Shown here: piece by piece, positions 1-7,007 of the stretch
Numbering within the stretch: position 1 is the first letter of the stretch
Layout of the letters: the number at the start of each line of letters is the position of its first letter
Source of the DNA: Deltaproteobacteria bacterium
Lineage (GTDB): Bacteria > Desulfobacterota > GWC2-55-46
Assembly (NCBI GenBank): GCA_016219075.1
Contig: JACRCJ010000301.1
Coordinates: 1 to 7,433, forward strand
Length of the DNA stretch: 7,433 nt
Reading direction: 5' to 3'
Position numbers and translations under genes: made by a program
The notes under the pieces: generated by a model
Told to the model about the DNA's origin: nothing
The model's input: the letters and a program-made list of their open reading frames with translations, nothing else
Databases searched by the model: none

Positions 1-1
1 T

Positions 2-178
2 AAGATCGCCAGGGCAGTGCCCCTTAAGTACCTGGGGGTCGATATCGCCCTGACAGAGGATGGGGTGGTGGTCCTGGAGATAAACGTCCGCCCGGGGCTT
101 CAGATACAGAACGCGAACCTCAGGGGGCTCCGGGAGACACTATCCTCCGGGGGCGACTCCGCTTTCTTTCAGGGGTAA
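2..178 (+). CDS. ATP-grasp protein, alpha-L-glutamate ligase-like (3' part only)
   Basis: Only the last 58 codons and the TAA stop are present; the gene begins before the window. The readable tail contains a VDIALTEDG segment and then VLEINVRPGLQIQNAN. This matches the end of the ATP-grasp fold in the RimK-related 'alpha-L-glutamate ligase-like' family, where an acidic strand is followed by an E-[IL]-N-x-R-P-G-L-x-I-Q-x-A-N motif. The Glu and Asn of E-I-N are the metal/ATP-binding residues of ATP-grasp enzymes. Such enzymes use ATP to join a carboxylate to an amine in the cytoplasm; the substrate of this subfamily is not known to me. In other bacteria the family is often encoded beside a multi-pass membrane protein with an inactive transglutaminase-like domain, which would lie upstream of this window. 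The stop is 5 bases before the TPR gene, so co-transcription is likely. Confidence 0.75.
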   Translation, partial: KIARAVPLKYLGVDIALTEDGVVVLEINVRPGLQIQNANLRGLRETLSSGGDSAFFQG

Positions 179-183
179 AAGAT

Positions 184-2088
184 ATGGCATTAAGGAAGGG
201 CCAGCTTTTCAGGGAAAGCTTCATACCCGTGACAGTTGTAATGGCAGTCCTTTTCCTGGTGATCTTCTTTGTCCAGATAAAGGTTACCATGGACGCTGAC
301 AAGGTGACGGTGGTGGAGATAGAGAGCACTTTTGAAACGGCCGCGATGGACGGGCAGCAGTGGGAGCCCGAACAGGCTGCGGTACAGCTCTCCGGGGAGG
401 AAGGGGTGGAGCCCGGGTACCAGGAGGCGGCCAGGCTCATGGACGCTCAGAAGTGGGATGACGCTGAAAAGGTATATCTCTCCATCCTTAAGAAGGGCGA
501 GACCTACCGGGCCCTTAACGACCTGGGCGTCCTTTATTACAGGAAGGGAGAGATGCAAAAGGCTCTCAAGGCGCTTACGCGCGCCCTCAGCTCGGAGCGC
601 GCATATTCAGGGGCCTACTTCAACCGGGCCGCCGTATTCTACAGCCTCGGAAGGTACGATTTGGCGCTCAGTGACTACAGGGCGCTCCTCAGGCAGAACC
701 CCCACCATTATGAGGCCAATTACAATCTGGGCGTTACGCTCCTTAAGATGAAGGACCATTATGGCGCGGTGGAGGCGTTCAAGGCCGCCGCGAATTCCAC
801 CGGAGGACCGAGGAAGGCAAACGCCCTTTACAGGGCCGGCGCGGCGTACCTCCAGCTCGGTCCCGGCAACGACAGGCTTGCCAGGGAGGCCTTTGAGCAG
901 GTAATAAGGGTCCAGCCCGACAACGTCCTTGCCAGGATAAAGCTCGCGGAGATGGAACCGGACACCCCGGAGGGTTACGAGAGGGCCGCGGCCCAGTTCG
1001 AGAAGATACTCACGCTCAGGCCGAACTACGCCCCGGCGCATTTCAATATCGCCATGTTCCTGAGCGCGCGTGGAAAGACCAGGGAGGCTTTAGCCGCGTA
1101 CGGAAATGCCATCCGGTCCAATCCGGAGTACAGGATGGCCCGCTATAACCTTGGCGTCCTGTTGCTGTCGGAGAAACGCTGGGCGGAGGCACGGAGCCAG
1201 TTCGAATGGATAATCAAGCGGGACCCGGACGACGAGCGGAGCCGCTTTAACCTCGGCAGGGCATCATTCGGAGAGAAGGACTACGAGAGGGCGATAGAAG
1301 AGTACCAGAAGGCGATCGACATCCGCAATGGCGATTACCCCGAGGCGTATGTAAATATCGGCCGTACCTACAGCGCGATGAAGAACTACCCGAAGGCCGT
1401 GGAGGTATATCAGAAGGCGATAAAAATCAAGGAAGATTACCCCGAGGCTTGGTATAACATCGGGCTCGTATACATGCGCCAGAAGGAGATGGAGGAGGCC
1501 GTAAGCGCGTTCCAGACAGCCATCAAGTACGACCCCGACAACGCCCACTCGTGGTTCAACCTCGGGGTCGCCTGCGCGCGGCTTGGCCAGGAGGACAAGG
1601 CGATAACGGCCTACAGGCGGGCTCTGGAGATAAGCCCTAACCACAAGCAGGCCCAGCTTAACCTCGCGGTCCGTTACGCTAAAAAGGATCAGTACCAGGA
1701 CGCCATACGCCTGTACCGTTCAGTGCTTGAAAAGGACGAGAGCTATTCGGCCGCCTGGCTCAATCTGGGGATAGCGTATTACAAGACAGGGGAGGAGGCT
1801 GCCGCCGAGGAGGCCCTCGGCAAGGCCATGGCCCTTGACCCGGACGATATCAAGCCCAGGGTCTACATGGCCAGGTTGATGCGCGATGCGAAAAATTACG
1901 ACAAGGCCGTAAAGCTGCTGGAGCAAGTCGTGGATATGGACCCTAAGGAAGCTGAGTGGAGGTTGGAGCTCGCGGACGCGCTGATGAAGGCGGGCAGGAT
2001 AGACGCGGCTAATACCGAGCTGAAGAAGGCACGCCTGATCCAGCCGGATAAAGGCAAGGAAATAAAAAACAATACCGAAGGAGAATGA
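184..2088 (+). CDS. Membrane-anchored TPR-repeat protein
   Basis: A 634-residue protein. Residues about 14-31 form one hydrophobic segment preceded by positive residues (R4, K5, R10), so the N-terminus should be cytoplasmic and the rest periplasmic. There is no cleavage site, so it looks like an anchor, not a removed signal peptide. A linker (about 32-78) leads into roughly 16 tandem 34-residue TPR units from about 79 to 625. Many show the canonical W/Y-x-N-L/I-G...Y...A...Y/F...A pattern, with asparagine at the N-L-G position in most units (for example YNLG, FNLG, LNLG, YVNIG). The unit around residues 250-280 is degenerate. TPR arrays are protein-binding scaffolds with no catalytic motif, so the partner is unknown. 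The ATG follows an AGGGG sequence that overlaps the stop of the ATP-grasp gene. The barrel gene begins 5 bases after this stop, suggesting the TPR domain works at the envelope with that barrel. Confidence 0.9.
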   Translation: MALRKGQLFRESFIPVTVVMAVLFLVIFFVQIKVTMDADKVTVVEIESTFETAAMDGQQWEPEQAAVQLSGEEGVEPGYQEAARLMDAQKWDDAEKVYLSILKKGETYRALNDLGVLYYRKGEMQKALKALTRALSSERAYSGAYFNRAAVFYSLGRYDLALSDYRALLRQNPHHYEANYNLGVTLLKMKDHYGAVEAFKAAANSTGGPRKANALYRAGAAYLQLGPGNDRLAREAFEQVIRVQPDNVLARIKLAEMEPDTPEGYERAAAQFEKILTLRPNYAPAHFNIAMFLSARGKTREALAAYGNAIRSNPEYRMARYNLGVLLLSEKRWAEARSQFEWIIKRDPDDERSRFNLGRASFGEKDYERAIEEYQKAIDIRNGDYPEAYVNIGRTYSAMKNYPKAVEVYQKAIKIKEDYPEAWYNIGLVYMRQKEMEEAVSAFQTAIKYDPDNAHSWFNLGVACARLGQEDKAITAYRRALEISPNHKQAQLNLAVRYAKKDQYQDAIRLYRSVLEKDESYSAAWLNLGIAYYKTGEEAAAEEALGKAMALDPDDIKPRVYMARLMRDAKNYDKAVKLLEQVVDMDPKEAEWRLELADALMKAGRIDAANTELKKARLIQPDKGKEIKNNTEGE

Positions 2089-2092
2089 TTGT

Positions 2093-3319
2093 ATGGCAGG
2101 TAAAGCACGGATTCTGGCTCTCTCGCTGATCTTCGCCGCCGCGTCGTCCATGGCTGCGGAGGCGGTTGCGGCGCCCCCGAAAGCCAAAGAGGAAAAACAG
2201 GCGAAAGCGGCATCCGGGTTCTCGTTTTCCGCCGAGGCGGGGCTCGGGTACGACAGTAACGTCTACAAGACGCCGGACAGCCCCTATGTGGATTTCGCGC
2301 AGACAGGCAACCCCACCGTAAACCCGACACAGAAGACGGGCATTTTCACGCCCCTGGAGGTGGATGCCGAATACCTGCGTCCCCTCTCGAAAAAGATTGA
2401 CCTGATAGCGGAGTACAAGTTCGACGGGGATTTTTACTTTGACTCGGCCCTGGAGAACGCGGATGAGTACGACCATCGCTTAAGCCTCGGCCCCGAGTTC
2501 GCATTCGGCAAGAAGGATTCCGCGGGCACCACCCTGTACACGGGGGTCTTTGCGGGCTATCACAAGCAGATATATTACGACAGGGATGACGGCGCAAGCA
2601 AGATATCAGGCACGACGGATATCTCGGACAGGTATACCTACTCAAACCGGGGAGTTGAGTTCGCGTACAAGAACGAGTTAAACGCCTTTAAGTACGACGT
2701 CTACGGCTCCTTCGAGAACCGCGACTACGAGGACCCCGCAGCCGTCACCCAGTACGACCACGATTACTACGCTCTCGGCGCAGCCCTCCACTATAAGATC
2801 GCCGACCCTACCAGGCTGACCGCCGGCTACAGGTACTCGTCACGCGATTACGACGAAAGGCCTTCGCGCGACCTCAACGGGAACGCCCTGACTTCGAACC
2901 CGAGGCTCGAGTACACTTATCATACCTTTGATGTTACCGTTAGGCAGCGCGTAACCGAGGACCTTGTCGGTTATGTCGATTATACAAGGGAGACCCGGAA
3001 GGACGAGTTCGTAGGGTATAACGACTACACGCTGAGCAAGTACAGGGTGCGCGCCATCTATACCCCCGCCGAGAGCCTCAGGCTGAGGCTTGCCGCGAGC
3101 TACTGGGAGCGCGACTACAAGAGGGCCTTTGCCTTTGACAACCCGATAGCCGGAGAGAAAAAATACGACGGGATCGGCCTTGACGCGAAGGGAGAGTACT
3201 CCCACAGCGAGCATTTAAAGTTCTGGGCCGAGGTAAACTACGACGACCAGAGCACAACCGATAAGCGTTATGAGTACGACCGCTATCAGGCCATGGCAGG
3301 GCTCAGGGTGGAGTACTAA
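2093..3319 (+). CDS. Outer-membrane beta-barrel protein
   Basis: A 408-residue protein with a clear Sec signal peptide: K4/R6, a hydrophobic core about 7-22, and a probable cleavage after an A-V-A motif near residues 24-27. A short Lys/Ala-rich linker follows. From about residue 42 to the end the sequence is rich in Tyr, Asp and Arg, with alternating hydrophobic/polar strands and frequent turns. It opens with AGLGYDSNVYKTPDSP, a type of start I associate with porin-like barrels of exopolysaccharide-associated loci. It ends G-L-R-V-E-Y, with alternating hydrophobics and a terminal aromatic residue, the usual recognition signal for barrel assembly by BamA. The start is supported by AAGGAG at 2078-2083, 9 bases before the ATG. 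It is the last gene of its operon, directly followed by a strong terminator. Pore, receptor or export function cannot be told from sequence; pairing with a TPR scaffold recalls AlgK/AlgE-type polysaccharide export, which is inference only. Confidence 0.88.
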   Translation: MAGKARILALSLIFAAASSMAAEAVAAPPKAKEEKQAKAASGFSFSAEAGLGYDSNVYKTPDSPYVDFAQTGNPTVNPTQKTGIFTPLEVDAEYLRPLSKKIDLIAEYKFDGDFYFDSALENADEYDHRLSLGPEFAFGKKDSAGTTLYTGVFAGYHKQIYYDRDDGASKISGTTDISDRYTYSNRGVEFAYKNELNAFKYDVYGSFENRDYEDPAAVTQYDHDYYALGAALHYKIADPTRLTAGYRYSSRDYDERPSRDLNGNALTSNPRLEYTYHTFDVTVRQRVTEDLVGYVDYTRETRKDEFVGYNDYTLSKYRVRAIYTPAESLRLRLAASYWERDYKRAFAFDNPIAGEKKYDGIGLDAKGEYSHSEHLKFWAEVNYDDQSTTDKRYEYDRYQAMAGLRVEY

Positions 3320-3348
3320 GGTTTGTCTGGATGTTTTTTTGCGTGCTG

Positions 3349-3379
3349 AAAAGGCCGGGCTCTGCCCGGCCTTTTTTTT
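3349..3379 (+). terminator. Rho-independent terminator of the ATP-grasp/TPR/barrel operon
   Basis: A perfect 8-bp GC stem (GGCCGGGC at 3353-3360 with GCCCGGCC at 3364-3371) closes on a 3-base loop (TCT). It is preceded by AAAA (3349-3352) and followed by eight T (3372-3379). The A-run could extend the stem by pairing with the T-run, making it partly bidirectional. It lies 30 bases after the barrel stop codon. Its T-tract forms the outer edge of repeat copy A. Confidence 0.95.
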
Positions 3380-3413
3380 AACGTTCTGAAGACCCCGGGG
3401 TTTTAAGCCCCGT
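3372..3413 (-). repeat. Intergenic repeat copy A (inverted relative to copies B and C)
   Basis: On the + strand this reads T8-AACGTTCTGAAGACCCC-GGGGTTTTAAGCCCC-GT. Its reverse complement matches copy B (3584-3625) at 37 of 42 positions without gaps, and copy C (7191-7230) more loosely. The core AAGACCCC/GGGGTTTT is itself a near-perfect palindrome (one G-T pair). The copy starts inside the T-tract of the preceding terminator. Confidence 0.85.
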
Positions 3414-3498
3414 CACCTTTGAACACCGCCACCCGGACGCTAATCTTACCCCTCTACAGATATCTACAGCCGAAATCCGTTTTTTACCCTTTCCATCA

Positions 3499-3527
3499 GT
3501 GAAGTGACGCCTTTTATAGGGTATAAT
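3499..3527 (+). promoter_or_regulatory. Probable promoter for the HlyD/ABC export operon
   Basis: TATAAT at 3522-3527 is a perfect -10 box. With a 17-base spacer the -35 hexamer is GTGAAG (3499-3504), a poor match to TTGACA, so an activator or an alternative -35 is possible. The implied start near 3534 gives a 5' leader of about 115 bases containing repeat copy B and a small A-rich hairpin (GCAAAA at 3541-3546 with TTTTGC at 3556-3561). The rest of the 328-base gap (3320-3647) holds the terminator, repeats A and B, and 3414-3498, where I see nothing recognisable. A strong terminator just upstream makes an independent promoter here necessary. Confidence 0.6.
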
Positions 3528-3583
3528 CAGTAATGTCATGGCAAAAAAAGCTCTCTTTTGCTATGCTCGGACAGTGAATCCCC

Positions 3584-3625
3584 ACAGGGCTAAAAACCCC
3601 AGGGTCTTCAGAACGCTAAAAATAA
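3584..3625 (+). repeat. Intergenic repeat copy B
   Basis: Reads ACAGGGCTAAAAACCCC-AGGGTCTTCAGAACGC-TAAAAATAA. It is the inverted partner of copy A (37/42 identities, no gaps) and a direct partner of copy C. It ends 22 bases before the HlyD start codon, so it lies in the predicted 5' leader of the export operon, close to the ribosome-binding site. A and B together give the intergenic segment 3372-3625 inverted termini of about 42 bp. Confidence 0.85.
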
Positions 3626-3647
3626 ACCCCGTCAGAGGTAGCTCGAA

Positions 3648-4712
3648 ATGGCATTGAGTAAAAAGGCGCTCCGTCCGTTAATAATAATCCTCGTCATTAT
3701 AGCCATCATAGTGTTCTGGCGGTTCTTCCTTTCAAACAGGAAGGAGGCGCCCGCCTACATCGGCGCCACAGGGGTGGTTGAGGCTACGGAAGTGAATATC
3801 TCCCCGAAGATAGCCGGAAGGGTCGAGTGGCTCTGCTGCGCCGAAGGGGCGGCTTTAAAGGCCGGGCAAAAGGCGGCGACCCTTGATGACGCCGAGCTTG
3901 CGGCAAGGGTAGAGGAGGGAAAGGCCGATCTCCGTGGCGCCGTCGAGTCGGTAAACGAGGCGCGCGTCAGCCTTGAGAACGCCATTGCCCGGTCCGAGGC
4001 GGCCGGGTACGAGAAGGAGGCGGCGGAGGCGGAGGTACAAAGATACGCATCTCTTTTCAAGGAGGCTGGGGACAACCTTGACAGGGCAAGAGGGCTTATA
4101 AAGGACGGCTACATAACCAAAAGGGATATGGACTCTGCCGGGACCGCTTACAGCGCGGCCTCCGCCGTGCTCGACTCAGCCAGGGCCCGGAAAAAAAGCT
4201 CTGAGGCGAACCTTAAAAACTCCCTTGCCGGGATAAAGGCCGCAAAGGCCGGCATCTCCCTTGCGCAAGCCGGAAAAGAACAGGCCGCGGCCCGCCTGAA
4301 GGCGCTCGACTCCCGGCTCGCCGACACGGTCATGGTCTCGCCCATAGACGGGGTTGTGGTATACAAGGCTTATGAGACGGGAGAGTTCGTCACCCCCGGC
4401 TCGGCCATATACACGGTAGACGACATGGCCAATGTCTGGGTCAGGTTCGACCTTGAAGAGACTGAGCTTCAGAGTATAAGGCTCGGGGACAGGGTCGAGG
4501 CGGCCCCGATTGGAAGCCCCGGAAGGGTGTTCGAAGGCAGGGTGACGGAGATCAGCGAGGCAGGGGGGTTCGCCACGCAAAGGGATGTCACGAGAGGCCG
4601 CTCCGACATCCGGACCTTCAGCATAAAGGCTCGCATGACGAAGCCCGAAGGGTACTTAAAACCGAGGATGACGGTAGAGGTAAAGGTGTTTTTCGGGTCC
4701 GCTCCCCGGTAG
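3648..4712 (+). CDS. HlyD-family membrane-fusion (adaptor) protein
   Basis: 354 residues, typical for the family. Residues 1-8 are basic, and 9-29 form an uncleaved inner-membrane anchor. Residues 41-81 are the first half of the lipoyl-like domain (TGVVEATEVNISPKIAGRV). About 82-222 is an Ala/Glu/Lys-rich alpha-helical coiled-coil hairpin that would reach toward an outer-membrane tunnel protein. The second lipoyl half follows (VSPIDGVVVYKAYETGEFV, 230-248), then the beta-barrel domain (about 255-350). It should sit in the periplasm and couple the downstream ABC-2 exporter to an outer-membrane channel not encoded here. This arrangement resembles YbhG with YbhFSR in E. coli. A modest AGAGGT (3634-3639) precedes the ATG. 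Unusual detail: adjacent cysteines C63-C64 in the lipoyl domain. The stop codon touches repeat R1, which separates it by 141 bases from the ATPase gene. Substrate unknown; drugs or lipids are common for relatives. Confidence 0.9.
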   Translation: MALSKKALRPLIIILVIIAIIVFWRFFLSNRKEAPAYIGATGVVEATEVNISPKIAGRVEWLCCAEGAALKAGQKAATLDDAELAARVEEGKADLRGAVESVNEARVSLENAIARSEAAGYEKEAAEAEVQRYASLFKEAGDNLDRARGLIKDGYITKRDMDSAGTAYSAASAVLDSARARKKSSEANLKNSLAGIKAAKAGISLAQAGKEQAAARLKALDSRLADTVMVSPIDGVVVYKAYETGEFVTPGSAIYTVDDMANVWVRFDLEETELQSIRLGDRVEAAPIGSPGRVFEGRVTEISEAGGFATQRDVTRGRSDIRTFSIKARMTKPEGYLKPRMTVEVKVFFGSAPR

Positions 4713-4827
4713 AATGGGTATGCCGCTCCGCAATCCCGTCGCTTTAGCGGCGGGTCAAGGAGTGGCAAATATAAATGATTTTTCCGTACCATCAAAATTC
4801 TACGTCATTTATGGCGGAGAATTTTAA
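4712..4827 (+). repeat. Structured 116-bp intergenic repeat, copy R1
   Basis: Matches R2 (7008-7123) at 106 of 116 positions without a gap; only 2 of the 10 differences fall in the last 76 bases. It has three internal structures. The first is a GC hairpin, CCCGTCGC (4735-4742) with GCGGCGGG (4747-4754), loop TTTA. The second is stem 1, ATAAATGA (4771-4778) with TCATTTAT (4805-4812). The third is stem 2, AAAATTCT (4794-4801) with AGAATTTT (4818-4825). Stems 1 and 2 interleave, so they are either alternative folds or a pseudoknot. It fills nearly the whole HlyD-ATPase gap. TCCCCGGT occurs just before both copies (4703-4710 and 6995-7002), so the true left edge may lie within the end of the HlyD gene. 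No U-run follows the GC hairpin, so it is not a standard terminator. Confidence 0.9.
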
Positions 4828-4853
4828 TTGACCCCGGAGCGAAGAGGGGACGC

Positions 4854-5858
4854 ATGGGATTCGCCATAGAGACAGACGGCCTTACGAAGGTCTACGGGGA
4901 GCTTAAGGCCCTCGACGGAGTCTCCCTCAAGATACCCGAAGGCGACTGCTTCGGGCTGCTCGGCCCGAACGGGGCCGGAAAGACCACGCTCATCCGAATA
5001 CTTACCACGCTGATACGGCCTACCTCCGGCACGGCGCGCCTGAACTCGTTCGATGTGGTCGGCGATAGCTCTGAGGTCCGCCAGAAGATAGGTGTAGTGC
5101 CGCAGGCGATGACAAGCGACCTTGACCTTACGGGTTACGAGATAATGGACATCTACGCCCGGTTCTACGAGATGTCCAAAAACGAGAGGCGCGGCCGTAT
5201 AGACGAGCTTCTGGAGATGGTCGGCCTCAAAGACAGGGCAAAAGACCTTGTGGCCACATACTCAGGCGGGATGCGTAGACGCCTTGAGATAGCCCGAGGC
5301 CTTGTCCACAAACCCTCTATCCTCATACTCGACGAGCCTACGATAGGTCTTGACCCGCAGAGCAGGCATGTCGTCTGGGACCTCCTCGGGAACTTCAGGA
5401 AACAGGACAGGCTGACGATACTCCTGACGACCCATTACATGGAGGAGGCCGAATCGCTCTGCGACCATGTGGCCATCATCGACTACGGAAAGATAGTCGC
5501 CCTCGACACGGTCGAGGGGCTTAAAAAACAGATCCCGAAAAAGGATGTGGTCGAGCTGACGGTGGCCGGGGTGGACCTTGAAGAGGCATCAAAGTGGGCC
5601 TCGACGGTAGATACCGTCACATCGGTCGCAGTAAAAGACGACAGGCTCATCGTCTCTACCGACAACGGCGCCAACGCGATACCCGCGCTCGTCGAAGGGA
5701 TAAAAAAGACGGGCGGCCACCTCTCAAGGGTGCTCTTAAAGCAGCAGACGCTCGAAGATGTCTTCATACACTTCACCGGCAGGCCCATAAGGGAAGAGGA
5801 GGCGAAGAAGGTAAGCTATCTTCTCGGCGCCGGGGTCCCGACCAAATGGGGAAGGTAG
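4854..5858 (+). CDS. ABC-2 exporter ATPase (DrrA/YbhF-like)
   Basis: 334 residues with every ABC ATPase motif intact: Walker A GPNGAGKT (37-44), Q-loop Q84, signature YSGGM (136-140), Walker B ILILDEP (156-162, catalytic E161), D-loop G-L-D (165-167) and switch H194. The C-terminal extension (about 230-310), ending TLEDVFIHFTG, is characteristic of the daunorubicin-exporter (DrrA) and multidrug ATPase group. It hydrolyses ATP on the cytoplasmic face to power the adjacent permease. The ATG is preceded by GAGGGG (4845-4850), close to the start codon. The last 25 residues run past the usual end of the family and are of unknown use. The permease begins 10 bases downstream, so the two are tightly coupled. 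Repeat R1 lies immediately upstream and would be in the same transcript if the HlyD promoter serves all three genes. Confidence 0.95.
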   Translation: MGFAIETDGLTKVYGELKALDGVSLKIPEGDCFGLLGPNGAGKTTLIRILTTLIRPTSGTARLNSFDVVGDSSEVRQKIGVVPQAMTSDLDLTGYEIMDIYARFYEMSKNERRGRIDELLEMVGLKDRAKDLVATYSGGMRRRLEIARGLVHKPSILILDEPTIGLDPQSRHVVWDLLGNFRKQDRLTILLTTHYMEEAESLCDHVAIIDYGKIVALDTVEGLKKQIPKKDVVELTVAGVDLEEASKWASTVDTVTSVAVKDDRLIVSTDNGANAIPALVEGIKKTGGHLSRVLLKQQTLEDVFIHFTGRPIREEEAKKVSYLLGAGVPTKWGR

Positions 5859-5868
5859 GAAGGAGTCC

Positions 5869-6990
5869 ATGGCCCGTTTTTACGCGATATTCGTGAGGGA
5901 CTTGAAAAAGTTCATAAGAAACCCCCTTGTCGTGGCGATGAGCCTTCTGATGCCGATCATCTACCTCGTGATACTCGGCAATTCTTTTCAGGGCGAGCTT
6001 AAAAACCTCCCCCTCGCCGTGGTCGACCTCGACGGGGGGCCTTATGCCACAAGGGTCTTCGAGCTCCTCGGCTCCATAGAAGCCGGCCCCAGGACCGTAA
6101 GGACGGTGAGGGTCGCTGACCAGGGAGAAGCGATGGACGGGCTCAAAGACGGCGTCTACAAGGCCGTCCTCGTAATACCGTCAGGCTTCAGCCGCGCCGT
6201 GATGAGGGGCACCGCCCCGGAGCTCGGGCTCTTCCTCGACAACGCCGAGAGCATCTCTGCCGGTAACATCCAGGCCGCCATGAAAAGCGCCATCCCTGAG
6301 CTTAAAAGGGAGTTCATCCCGGTAAGGGAGGAGCGGGGAGTCGCGCACCTCCATAATGTCGAGCTCTACAGGAAGGTGGACTACGACCAGACCCTCATAC
6401 CGGGCATAGTGATAATGGCGATATTCCTCGGCGCAATGACAACCGGGGCCTTCAATATGGTCATGGACAGGTTCCTGGGCATTGAGGAGAGCTACTTCCT
6501 GACGCCCCTTACGAAGAGGGACATCGTCTTCGGGCTTGTGGCAAGCGGGCTCCTGATCACGACGGTTCTCGCAGTGGTGGTGCTTTTCCTGAGTTCCCTT
6601 ATCTCCGGGATATACCTCTGGCGCTCGCTTACGCCCGGGACGGTAGTCCTCATACTCGCAGTGATAATACTCTCTACGCTTGGGCTGCAGGGCCTGATGT
6701 TCATCATCATGGGGAGGATCAACCACCCGAGGATAGTCGGCGTGCTCGGGGGGTTTTTAAATGTCATATTCTTTTTCCCCAGCGGGGCGATCTATCCCGT
6801 TGAGAGTTTTCCGTGGTGGCTCAAGGGCTTCGCGACGGTGAACCCGGAGACATATTCGGTCCACGCCCTGAGGGCGCTTCTTTTCAAGGGCGCTGGAGTC
6901 GTGGCTGTAAACGGGGACCTTCTATTCCTCGCCGTCTTCGCCGCCGTAGCCATTTTTCTCGGGACCATGGCCTTCAAACGGGGCCTCTGA
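5869..6990 (+). CDS. ABC-2 type permease with large extracytoplasmic domain
   Basis: 373 residues. A short cytoplasmic start with FVRDLKKFIRNP (an amphipathic interface helix typical of ABC-2 permeases) leads into TM1 (about 20-37). A large extracytoplasmic domain follows (about 38-174, containing LPLAVVDLDGG and AVLVIPSGFS). Five more hydrophobic segments lie near 177-197, 219-245, 256-281, 286-304 and 348-367. The stretch FFFPSGAIYPVESFPWW (301-317) matches the re-entrant region before the last helix in ABC-2 proteins. This is the YbhS/YbhR/YhhJ-type layout. Only one permease is encoded, so a homodimer is the simplest reading. Start choice is supported by AGGAAGGAG (5857-5865), which overlaps the ATPase stop codon; the gap to the ATG is short (3 bases). 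Repeat R2 begins 18 bases after the stop codon. Confidence 0.93.
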   Translation: MARFYAIFVRDLKKFIRNPLVVAMSLLMPIIYLVILGNSFQGELKNLPLAVVDLDGGPYATRVFELLGSIEAGPRTVRTVRVADQGEAMDGLKDGVYKAVLVIPSGFSRAVMRGTAPELGLFLDNAESISAGNIQAAMKSAIPELKREFIPVREERGVAHLHNVELYRKVDYDQTLIPGIVIMAIFLGAMTTGAFNMVMDRFLGIEESYFLTPLTKRDIVFGLVASGLLITTVLAVVVLFLSSLISGIYLWRSLTPGTVVLILAVIILSTLGLQGLMFIIMGRINHPRIVGVLGGFLNVIFFFPSGAIYPVESFPWWLKGFATVNPETYSVHALRALLFKGAGVVAVNGDLLFLAVFAAVAIFLGTMAFKRGL

Positions 6991-7007
6991 TGAGTCCCCG
7001 GTCTATT

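Noticed and set aside
793..2040. Short periodic similarity within the TPR gene as a DNA repeat array
   Set aside because: The period of about 102 bases is explained by the 34-residue TPR units; the DNA itself is diverged between units.
3533..3577. 14-codon frame after the promoter at 3522
   Set aside because: It begins at about the predicted transcription start with no ribosome-binding site, and there is no sign of conservation.
4735..4754. GC hairpin in R1 as a Rho-independent terminator
   Set aside because: It is followed by TCAAGGAGTGG, with no T-run, and R2 weakens the stem.
4469..4795. Minus-strand reading frame whose start is nearly identical to another at 7091-6792 (both begin MMVRKNHLYLPLLDPP)
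   Set aside because: The shared start simply reads the R1/R2 repeat backwards. Both frames then run antisense through the HlyD and permease genes, with no ribosome-binding site of their own.
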